Source of the DNA: an uncultured Microcaldota archaeon
GTDB taxonomy: Archaea > Micrarchaeota > Micrarchaeia > Anstonellales > Bilamarchaeaceae
DNA length: 64,000 bases
Direction: 5' to 3'
Assembly (NCBI GenBank): GCA_903828955.1
Contig: CAIKOA010000018.1
Span: forward strand, 1 to 64,000
Shown: positions 56,791 to 64,000 of the stretch, piece after piece
Numbering within the stretch: position 1 is the first letter of the stretch
Layout: each line of letters begins with the position of its first letter
Notes under the pieces: model-generated
What the model was told of the DNA's origin: nothing
The model's input: the letters and a program-made list of their open reading frames with translations, nothing else
The model's database searches: none
Position numbers and translations under genes: made by a program

Positions 56791-58052
56791 CAGATGAACC
56801 TCGAAACCCCGTAAAGGATGTAATCGCCTCCAAGGGCGGCAGAGATTGATTTTATCCCGGTAAATGTTATGAAGACCACTATGAAGAAGGAAACAAGGGA
56901 TACTCCGGTCGCCTCAGCAACCGCAGGAAGCAGGATTTTTGCGATCGGGGCAAACGTCGGCCCCACCTGCATTGCGGCATCTATCCCGAACAGGGTGAGT
57001 ATTGTGCCCCCAATGGCAAGCTGGACGAATGTCACTATGATGGGCCAGATCACCCAGACAAACATGTAGAAATAAATTACGACGCATCCGAGGTAGTCGG
57101 CAAGGCAGGAAATCGCTGCAATCAGCGCGAATACGAGGCCCCAGAAGAACTCCCCCAGGGTGAGTATTGCGCGCGTGACCACGTTCCCGCATACGAAATC
57201 GACGACCTGGAGCACGCCGTCCATGAAGCCGCTCCCCGTGCCCAATTTATCAAAGGTGAAGGCCGTATTTTCCAGGTCATGCTTGTATGTCCATGCCGAA
57301 TCGTTGCTCCACCATATGTCGTTCATGAAAACCAGCGAGAGCGGGAAGACAAAAATTACCCCAAGGCAGATTGCGATGAGGGTATTCCCCATTTTCCGTG
57401 TTAGCGGGAAAAGGCGGAAGGCGAGGGCAATCGGGAGCACGAAGGGGGGGAAAATCCCGTCCACATAATAAGTGAACAGCTTGAGCAGCCGGAAGGTCAG
57501 GATCTGCACAGTGAGCATGTTTGCGGCGTTCGAAAGGGGCCCGATGAGAAGGCCCACCCCGAAATAGGGGGAAGACCCCTGCCCTATATACACATAGTAG
57601 AGGCCGATGCTTGCAAAATAGCTGAAGCTCTGGTAGAATGCAACCGTCTGGTATGCGTCGGTAACCTTGAGGTAGGCGGTTTCCAGGTAATCAATTTGGT
57701 TGTTGAGGGCGTCCACTCCCATTGAGGGCACGTCTTTCTGCATGAATACCGCGCTCACAATACTGTTTCCGCCCGCAACAATTGCCCAGACTAGAATTAC
57801 GATTACTGCGCCAACAATCAGCTCTTTCAGGTTCTCCTTTGAGAGGGCTACAAGGGAGGGCATTTCAAGGGAGGTGCCGAGCATGTAGAGGAGCGAAATT
57901 ATTCCTACCGAAACAACCCCGACCAGGAATATGAATTCAATCCCAAGGGATGGAAGAGCGACATCGGGGGGGTCTTCTGAGGCAAAAGAGAGGGAGAATC
58001 CTATTAATATAATTAATAATAACAGCGAGGCCCTCCTTTCCATGCCCTGCAC
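56790..58052 (-). CDS. Polytopic membrane protein, paralog 1 (first gene of the operon)
   Basis: LPIALAFRLFPLTRKMGNTLIAICLGVIFVFP; C-term LGGDYILYGVSRFI. Confidence 0.85.
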   Translation of the reverse strand: MQGMERRASLLLLIILIGFSLSFASEDPPDVALPSLGIEFIFLVGVVSVGIISLLYMLGTSLEMPSLVALSKENLKELIVGAVIVILVWAIVAGGNSIVSAVFMQKDVPSMGVDALNNQIDYLETAYLKVTDAYQTVAFYQSFSYFASIGLYYVYIGQGSSPYFGVGLLIGPLSNAANMLTVQILTFRLLKLFTYYVDGIFPPFVLPIALAFRLFPLTRKMGNTLIAICLGVIFVFPLSLVFMNDIWWSNDSAWTYKHDLENTAFTFDKLGTGSGFMDGVLQVVDFVCGNVVTRAILTLGEFFWGLVFALIAAISCLADYLGCVVIYFYMFVWVIWPIIVTFVQLAIGGTILTLFGIDAAMQVGPTFAPIAKILLPAVAEATGVSLVSFFIVVFITFTGIKSISAALGGDYILYGVSRFI

Positions 58053-58061
58053 TTCAACAAC

Positions 58062-58073
58062 AAAATATAAAAA
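58062..58073 (+). promoter_or_regulatory. TATA-box-like element (AAAATATAAAAA) in divergent promoter
   Basis: A/T-rich TATA-like stretch about 25-35 nt upstream of ATG 58097. Confidence 0.4.
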
Positions 58074-58096
58074 CCATTCTTTAGACTATTAGAGAT

Positions 58097-59170
58097 ATGA
58101 AAGCAACTCTGGTTTTTCTCGCTGTGTTTGGGATGCTTGTAGGCAACCTGTTTGCCGGGGACACAAATTACAGGGAATTCGTGCTGAGGGACGTAACCCC
58201 CGGAGGGGATCCGCTTCCTGTGTATAATTGCGAAGGGGACGAGGACGGCGGGCCTTTCATGCTCACGATGCACTTCACCATCGGGAACCCCTTTGGGGTT
58301 CTTGCGGATGCGAAAGTGTATGCATACAACCCGAACACGCAGGAATGGGCGCTCCAGAAGACCTGCACGAACATAGACCCGACCGGTGAGAAGTGCGACG
58401 TGTTCATACCGCTGGTCTGGGGCATGAGCGGGAACGACACTCAGCCCCTCGGGCTTGTGAAAATAGAGATGAGCAAGGGAAGCGATGTGTATTCCAAGGT
58501 TTTCACCTTCAATACGTTCCACAGCGAAACAACGCAGGAGAGCCTCATTTGGGAAAGGATTTCCAATCTTTCTGGGACCATCCAGGAGCTGAAAAGAGGG
58601 GCCTACTGCACTTCGGATTCGAGCGTGTGCTGCCCGGTGAATGCAAAGATTACTGAGTTTGACGGGGTCGGGCAAAGGAGCATCGAGTTGGGGAAGGAAT
58701 GCAAGCTAAGGGATGCGAGGCAGAACGTGATGGATGCGATAAACAATATTACGGCTCTTAAGCAGGAGGCTGCCGCCTGCTCTGCCGCAATCGGGCAATT
58801 GAACAGTGCGGAGGGGCTGAAGGCAAGCTGCAACGACGCTTCGCTAGCCGCTGAAGTTTCCGGCCTTGAAGGCAAGGTGAAGAGCGGGGATTACAGCATT
58901 ACCGCCGCCGCTGCACAGGCAATCTACGCGAATACGTGCAAGGGCGCTCCCGCGGTTACTACCGGGGGAACGGCCGGAACAGGAACGGAAGCAACTTCCG
59001 CAACTGCGGCTACCGGAGCGGCTGCAACGGGAACGGGCTCAGCCCCGGCCGGAACAGGCTCCACTTCGACAACGGGGGCGGCCGGAACGGCTTCCTCTGG
59101 AAGCGGATGCCCGGTCGGATTCCTGCTGCTTGCTGCTGCGGCTTTCGCATTTGCAACCAGAGAGGAATAG
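58097..59170 (+). CDS. Secreted protein with Thr/Ala/Gly-rich stalk and C-terminal TM anchor (CTERM-like)
   Basis: Signal peptide MKATLVFLAVFGMLVGNLFA; TGTGSAPAGTGSTSTTG stalk; C-term GCPVGFLLLAAAAFAFATREE. Confidence 0.75.
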   Translation: MKATLVFLAVFGMLVGNLFAGDTNYREFVLRDVTPGGDPLPVYNCEGDEDGGPFMLTMHFTIGNPFGVLADAKVYAYNPNTQEWALQKTCTNIDPTGEKCDVFIPLVWGMSGNDTQPLGLVKIEMSKGSDVYSKVFTFNTFHSETTQESLIWERISNLSGTIQELKRGAYCTSDSSVCCPVNAKITEFDGVGQRSIELGKECKLRDARQNVMDAINNITALKQEAAACSAAIGQLNSAEGLKASCNDASLAAEVSGLEGKVKSGDYSITAAAAQAIYANTCKGAPAVTTGGTAGTGTEATSATAATGAAATGTGSAPAGTGSTSTTGAAGTASSGSGCPVGFLLLAAAAFAFATREE

Positions 59171-59173
59171 GGA

Positions 59174-59515
59174 ATGGGATTCTTTGAAGTAATAGGCGGA
59201 GTCCTTGGGGGAAAAAAGGAAAAGAGCACCCTTGCCTCCAAGGGCTACAAGTGCCCGAACTGCGGCGCGGATGTGAAGATAGAGTGGGAGCGCTGCCAGA
59301 AGTGCGGAGTGCGCATCAAGAGCATGTTCAGGAAGAAGTGCCCGAAATGCAAGGAGATGAACGAGCTTGATGCGAAAATCTGCGAAAACTGCGAGTATGA
59401 TTTTGAGGCGGAAATAAGGGCTGCGAAGAAAACAGTTTACAAATGCCCGCGCTGCGGCTACGAAATGGAAGTGTACATGCAGCAATGCCCTGGATGCGGA
59501 GTAAGGTTCGTATGA
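59174..59515 (+). CDS. Multi zinc-ribbon protein
   Basis: Repeated CPNCG/CQKCG/CPKCK/CENC/CPRCG/CPGCG pairs. Confidence 0.8.
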   Translation: MGFFEVIGGVLGGKKEKSTLASKGYKCPNCGADVKIEWERCQKCGVRIKSMFRKKCPKCKEMNELDAKICENCEYDFEAEIRAAKKTVYKCPRCGYEMEVYMQQCPGCGVRFV

Positions 59516-60084
59516 ATGGATTCAAGAGCCAGATAATGGAAACCGAATCCGCTCCTGTGGAGCAGAAGAAGAGGAGATTCCATTCCCCGGTTGATATGGA
59601 AGAGGCGGAAATAAAACTTCTTGCAAGAGAGGACGTTGAAGAAGCGGGGAAAGTGATGAGGAAATGCCTCTTCTCGGTAACGGACAAGGAAATCGAGGCG
59701 ATAATTGCAAAGGGGATGAGCTACGGCGCTTTTGTGGACCGGATGCTCGTTGCGGTCGCGCTTTCCTGGGCGGTTAGGTTTAATCCCGACACAAAGGATT
59801 TTGAGCAGGGCGAAGACAATGCGGTATTCCTTGAGGATGACGCCATACTGCTTACTTATGAAGGAAAGGGAATACGGGAGCTCTTGATTGAAAAAAGGGA
59901 AGAGGAAGGCGGGGCGCACAGGCTGGGATATTCGGTTGCGATTACTTCCCAGGCGCACCCGCAAGGGGAGAATGTTTCAGAAGTCGTGAGGCAGCGGGGG
60001 AATAAAACCGAGAAGGCGCTGCTGAAGAAAGAGTACAAATTCTTCAAGACGAAAAATGGGGTAATTGCGTACAGGAATCTGTAA
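59512..60084 (+). CDS. Hypothetical protein, translationally coupled to the zinc-ribbon gene
   Basis: ATGA overlap (ATG 59512, stop of upstream gene ends 59515). Confidence 0.6.
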   Translation: MNGFKSQIMETESAPVEQKKRRFHSPVDMEEAEIKLLAREDVEEAGKVMRKCLFSVTDKEIEAIIAKGMSYGAFVDRMLVAVALSWAVRFNPDTKDFEQGEDNAVFLEDDAILLTYEGKGIRELLIEKREEEGGAHRLGYSVAITSQAHPQGENVSEVVRQRGNKTEKALLKKEYKFFKTKNGVIAYRNL

Positions 60085-60150
60085 CGCCTGTTTTCGGAAT
60101 TATTAAAACTGAAAGAAAGATAGCGATGGGGGGTTGCTGGGGGTTGAGCA

Positions 60151-60174
60151 CTTTAGGGGGCGCTCCCCCTGAAG
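60151..60174. terminator. Strong hairpin CTTTAGGGGG-CGCT-CCCCCTGAAG between convergent genes
   Basis: 10-bp stem (one G-T), 4-nt loop, in the convergent gap 60084-60177. Confidence 0.5.
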
Positions 60175-60176
60175 GG

Positions 60177-63100
60177 TCACTTCCTTTCTCCGTAATCCAT
60201 AAGGAATTTCTCATATACGCGGAGCATCTGCGGAGTTACCGAAGGGCGCATTCCTGAAAGCATCTGGAGAACTTCCTGGGTGGTTGTCTTGGGCTCCTTT
60301 CCTGCCATCTTCATCTTCAGGAGGTTCATTTTCACCTGCTGGCCAAGGAGCGCAATGTCTGCGCCTGTGAAGCCTTCGGTTGCCTTTGCAAGCGCATTCA
60401 GGTCCAATCCTGCCGCAAACTGTTTGAAGTGGATTTTGAAGAGCTGGACCCTTCCCTCAAAATCAGGGGGATGTATGTAAAGAAGCTTGTCGAACCTTCC
60501 GGGGCGCAGGATTGCAGAGTCCAACGTATCCGGGCGGTTGGTTGCGCCAACGACCATCACCCCCTGGCTTCCCTTCACTCCGTCCATCTCTACAAGGAAT
60601 TGGCCGACTATGTCCGCCCTTCCGCTGTCGCGCGAGGGCGCGAAGGTTTCGATTTCATCAACGAAGATTACTGCGGGCGGGTTTTCGCGGGCTCTGTTGA
60701 ACGTTTCCTTGATTACGTTTACCGCGTGCGTATATCCCTTCTGCATCAGTTGCGCGCCGCTCACGTTGTGGAAGGAGATCTGGAGCTCGTTTGCGGCTGC
60801 CCTTACTACCAGTGTTTTTCCGCAGCCTGGAGGGCCGAAGAGAAGGATTCCTTTTGTGGGCTTCACTCCGAATTCCTTCACAAGCTCTGGATGGAGGAGC
60901 GGGAGCTCAATGGATTCCTTGAAGGCGGCCTTTACATCCGCGAGGCCTGCAACGTCTTCCCAGCGGACGTCCTTCACTTCCTCTTTCTTCTTTTCAACTT
61001 CGGCTGCGCCTGCTTCGGAACGCTCGAAATCAAGCCTGAATTTCTCGTAATCTTCAAGGGCGGAAAGCGAAGTGCTGGGCTTCGTGCTTTCGAGAACTGA
61101 ACTGATGTGGCTCATTTTTATCGGGACTATTTTTCCCGCGGTTTTGGCCTCTTCTGCGGCTTTGCGCATCGCGATTCTGCAGATTGCCTGGATGTCCGCC
61201 CCTGAGAAGCGGTCGGTTTTCTTTGCAAGAGCTGCAAAATCTATGTCTGGGGAAGTGGGGAGCCCTTTGAGCGATACCTTGAAGATTGCCTTCCTCGCTT
61301 CCTCGTCCGGAAGGTGCATATAGACGATTTTATCGAATCTGCCTGGGCGAAGAAGCGCCGGGTCCAATTGGTCGGGAACGTTTGTTGCCGCAACCACTAT
61401 TACGGGCTTCGTATTCGTTTTTATGCCGTCCATTTCCTGGAGGAGCACGCTGAGCACCCTCGGGGTGACGGAATCCGTCCCTGCCATGTCCCTTCTTTTT
61501 CCGACTGAATCAACCTCATCAAAGAAGAGGAGTGTGGGCGCGGTTTCCCTTGCCTTATTGAAAATTTCAGAAATATTTTTTTCACTGTTGTGCGCAAAAA
61601 TTCCCCCAAAGCCTGCCACAAAGTTCTGGCATGGGCCCACTGAAATATCGTATACGGACTTCTCATCCTCAACTTTCCTTATTTCTTCAACACGGTCGAA
61701 ATAGATGTCGTTTTCTTCCGAAATAATTCCCAAATCCTCTTCGAAATCCCCTGCAAGCATCCCCCTTCCTATAGTAGAGGAATTGCCCCATCTGGGGAGA
61801 TTGCTTTCAACAAATGTTTTGAGGGCGCCCATGATGGGAACCTGCTCCTGCCTGAACCAGCCTACGCGCTCAATTGAAGAAAGAAGGCGCTTGTTCCTGC
61901 GCTCATCGAGGAAGCCGATTTCGCTGAACTGGCTCAAAAGCTTGCCCCCAATCATGCAAACGCGGTAAGTGTTCGTGCCGCTCCATTCCTTCTTGTTGTA
62001 AACGGTTCCGACGATGCGGAAATAGAGGAGAAGATGGAGAAGCTGGCTTGCAAGCTCCCTGCTTACGGTTGCGCCTTCAACAGTGGCAACTCCGCGCTGG
62101 TTTTCATATACTGAGCCGTCTCCGCTGAAATAGCCCCTGAGGAGGGCGGCCAGGTTTTCCCTGCTTAGATTGAATGCGAGTTCAGGCATCTTTTTCCTGT
62201 TGGCGCCATCTTCAAGCCCGAGGGCATTGCGCATCAGGACATAGAGGGGCCTTGACGGGATGTAAATGTCCCTTCCTCCCGCAATTTTTCCGCTCTTGCC
62301 TTTCTTTGCATAAACCGTAATTTTTCCAAATAGGGATTTGCAGAGGGAAGAGATTTTTTCCTCTTCTTCTTTTGAAGTGCTTATGCGCACCGTATCCCTG
62401 CGGTTGTAGCTCCCTTCAGCAACCCAGAGCCCGAGGAAAGTTGCCATGTTCTTGTCTATTTTTATTATTCCGGGGAGGGTTTTTGAGCCGGAACCTATGC
62501 GGAGTTCCTCCTTTCTGAATTCTACCCCTGCGCTTTCCATCAGTTCAAGAAAGAGGCCCACTCTTACTCCGACTTTTCGATTGATTATTGTGTCCAGATA
62601 ACTTTCCCGCTTATAGCCTAATATTTGCGCGGCCTTCTTCCTGCCGAGCTTTTTGATTGCCTCCTGCAGATACGGAACCGGGTTCTTCACATAAAGGCAA
62701 TTATCATCTTTCCGCAGGCTCTCGACAAAATCGATTTCTGAAATTGGGCTGGGCGAGAATGCAATGCTATGCGGGACTGCGATGTAAGACTGGCCCGGGA
62801 TAAGTTTAGATGTGGGGATATTTTCAATTTTCATCCCATCTAACGCAAAGAGGGAATGGTAGCCAGTAACTTTTATTTTTCTCCCGCTCCTTGTGCGCAC
62901 TTCATAAATCGGTGAGGTGCACTTGTGCTTTATCCAGCCTTTTATTTCCGCAAAAACCGCTTTTCCCCCCTTATCGAAGCTGAGCACTTTCAGTTTCTGC
63001 TTTTCTTCCACGATTTTTCCGATTTCGGCGAGTTTTATTCTTCCGCTTCCATCCATTACTGTGAGTTTTTCGGAGTAGGGAAGGCTTTCGCCATACCATT

Positions 63101-63989
63101 GCGAGAGAATGTCCGAAGTTTTTATGTAAACGAACCTGTATTCCAGTTCCTTTGCAAGGGCGCGCATCAGCATTGTTTTTCCGGTTCCGGGCGGGCCGAA
63201 AAGGAGAATTCCGCTGGGCGCTTTCAATCCATATGCGGAGGCGAGCTCCTTTCTTTGCAGCGGGAGCATTATCGAGTCGCGGAGCTCCTTCTTTACGTCC
63301 TGGTAGCCCCCTACGTCGTCCATTGATTTTTCGCTTCCGCCTTCCTCGCTAAGGTCTGCAAATCCGAATTTGCCGAATGCCTTCATCTGCTTTTTTGCGG
63401 AGATTTTCTTTTCCCTGCTTACTGAGATGCTTTTTGAGTCCATGAGCACGGCGAGGAAAATCGCGGCTCCTACATACGCCGGAATGAGCGGGTTGAACGG
63501 AAGCGCGGAAACCGAGTATGCAAAAAAGTATGCAATTGGAATCAGGATAAGGGAGAGGGAGGCGATTGCCTGCTTCCACTTGCTCTTGCTGTTGCCCGGG
63601 AACCAGCCTGCAAAGAAGAGTACCGCGCCCCATGCAATTAGCTGGATTAGGCCGCTATCCGAAAAGAGAATCTTCATTGCGTTGGAGGCGATTTGGCCAA
63701 CTGTCGCACCCGCATACTTGGCGGCATTGAGGTCCGCCATGTTCGCGATTGCCGGGGCAATCCCTCCTGCAATCATGCCCAGGGAAAGCGCGGGCTTGCC
63801 CATCTGGAGGACGGGGATCCCTGGGCTGTACAGGCTCATTTTAAGAGGGAAAAATGCCGCATTGGGAAGCAGCCATACTGAAGAGAGCAAGAGGACGAGG
63901 AACACCGCGGGAAGGGAGATTGCGATGCTTTTTGCAGAGCCGAAATAGAAGCTCCCGACCAGCATTCCGAAGAAAATCAGCCCTCCCAA
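60177..63989 (-). CDS. Membrane-anchored tandem AAA+ (Cdc48-like) ATPase containing an intein; 5' end probably outside the window
   Basis: Several N-terminal TMs; D1 DDVGGYQDVKKELRDSI..GPPGTGKT and D2 WEDVAGLADVKAAFKESIELPL..GPPGCGKT; ORF start shown is TTG with open frame to the window edge. Confidence 0.88.
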   Translation of the reverse strand: MGGLIFFGMLVGSFYFGSAKSIAISLPAVFLVLLLSSVWLLPNAAFFPLKMSLYSPGIPVLQMGKPALSLGMIAGGIAPAIANMADLNAAKYAGATVGQIASNAMKILFSDSGLIQLIAWGAVLFFAGWFPGNSKSKWKQAIASLSLILIPIAYFFAYSVSALPFNPLIPAYVGAAIFLAVLMDSKSISVSREKKISAKKQMKAFGKFGFADLSEEGGSEKSMDDVGGYQDVKKELRDSIMLPLQRKELASAYGLKAPSGILLFGPPGTGKTMLMRALAKELEYRFVYIKTSDILSQWYGESLPYSEKLTVMDGSGRIKLAEIGKIVEEKQKLKVLSFDKGGKAVFAEIKGWIKHKCTSPIYEVRTRSGRKIKVTGYHSLFALDGMKIENIPTSKLIPGQSYIAVPHSIAFSPSPISEIDFVESLRKDDNCLYVKNPVPYLQEAIKKLGRKKAAQILGYKRESYLDTIINRKVGVRVGLFLELMESAGVEFRKEELRIGSGSKTLPGIIKIDKNMATFLGLWVAEGSYNRRDTVRISTSKEEEEKISSLCKSLFGKITVYAKKGKSGKIAGGRDIYIPSRPLYVLMRNALGLEDGANRKKMPELAFNLSRENLAALLRGYFSGDGSVYENQRGVATVEGATVSRELASQLLHLLLYFRIVGTVYNKKEWSGTNTYRVCMIGGKLLSQFSEIGFLDERRNKRLLSSIERVGWFRQEQVPIMGALKTFVESNLPRWGNSSTIGRGMLAGDFEEDLGIISEENDIYFDRVEEIRKVEDEKSVYDISVGPCQNFVAGFGGIFAHNSEKNISEIFNKARETAPTLLFFDEVDSVGKRRDMAGTDSVTPRVLSVLLQEMDGIKTNTKPVIVVAATNVPDQLDPALLRPGRFDKIVYMHLPDEEARKAIFKVSLKGLPTSPDIDFAALAKKTDRFSGADIQAICRIAMRKAAEEAKTAGKIVPIKMSHISSVLESTKPSTSLSALEDYEKFRLDFERSEAGAAEVEKKKEEVKDVRWEDVAGLADVKAAFKESIELPLLHPELVKEFGVKPTKGILLFGPPGCGKTLVVRAAANELQISFHNVSGAQLMQKGYTHAVNVIKETFNRARENPPAVIFVDEIETFAPSRDSGRADIVGQFLVEMDGVKGSQGVMVVGATNRPDTLDSAILRPGRFDKLLYIHPPDFEGRVQLFKIHFKQFAAGLDLNALAKATEGFTGADIALLGQQVKMNLLKMKMAGKEPKTTTQEVLQMLSGMRPSVTPQMLRVYEKFLMDYGERK
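61587..63086 (-). mobile_element. Intein (500 aa) with LAGLIDADG-type (DOD) homing endonuclease motifs
   Basis: Splice junctions SQWYGE|SLPYSEKLTV ... GGIFAHN|SEKNISEIF; DOD motifs FLGLWVAEGSYN and LLRGYFSGDGSVYE; removal restores WYGESEKNISEIF. Confidence 0.92.
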
Positions 63990-64000
63990 AAGTGAAATGG

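Noticed and set aside
50378-58052. Calling the six-paralog operon a bona fide type IV secretion system
   Set aside because: No VirB4/VirD4/CedB-like ATPase, pilin or relaxase is visible nearby; the resemblance to VirB6/TrbL/CedA is only architectural and kept as inference.
58930-59110. Plus-strand low-complexity region as a noncoding repeat
   Set aside because: In frame it encodes a Thr/Ala/Gly-rich stalk preceding a C-terminal TM anchor, so coding explains the bias.

Overview
Chromosomal window from an archaeon. Diagnostic genes are replication factor C small subunit, Pelota, a KaiC-like ATPase, Cdc48-type AAA+ ATPases and a pilin-like class III signal peptide protein. A DPANN-type lineage (Micrarchaeota/Diapherotrites-like) is my guess and is not proven. 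Five zones stand out. (1) ~1-7.9 kb: an AT-richer accessory island resembling an integrated plasmid/virus: tyrosine integrase with zinc ribbon, serine recombinase, RepA-like AAA ATPase, RHH/wHTH/AbrB-like regulators, and an iteron-like repeat/hairpin region upstream of the ATPase. (2) ~7.9-32.6 kb: mostly housekeeping genes (bacterial-type MetK, GlyRS, dihydroorotase, ValRS, TtuA-like thiolase, enolase, K+ channel, IleRS, KaiC, RfcS), interspersed with TPR-AAA, HEAT and pilin-like genes. (3) ~32.7-41.5 kb: lipoprotein, transglutaminase-TPR protein, FN3/Ig-like surface protein, tRNA-Gln(TTG), a PHP-like protein and Pelota. (4) ~41.5-58.1 kb: a ~16.5-kb minus-strand operon of eight genes. Six are tandem divergent paralogs of a polytopic membrane protein sharing an invariant R-x5-R-x2-G-x14-P signature. 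Two more encode giant Cys-rich surface proteins (1571 and 1384 aa). A divergent secreted protein/zinc-ribbon operon lies next to it. This is my main candidate for an undescribed system. (5) 60.2-64 kb: a membrane-anchored tandem-AAA (Cdc48-like) ATPase interrupted by a 500-aa LAGLIDADG-type intein, cut off by the window edge. All assignments come from reading the sequence and motifs; no database search was run.
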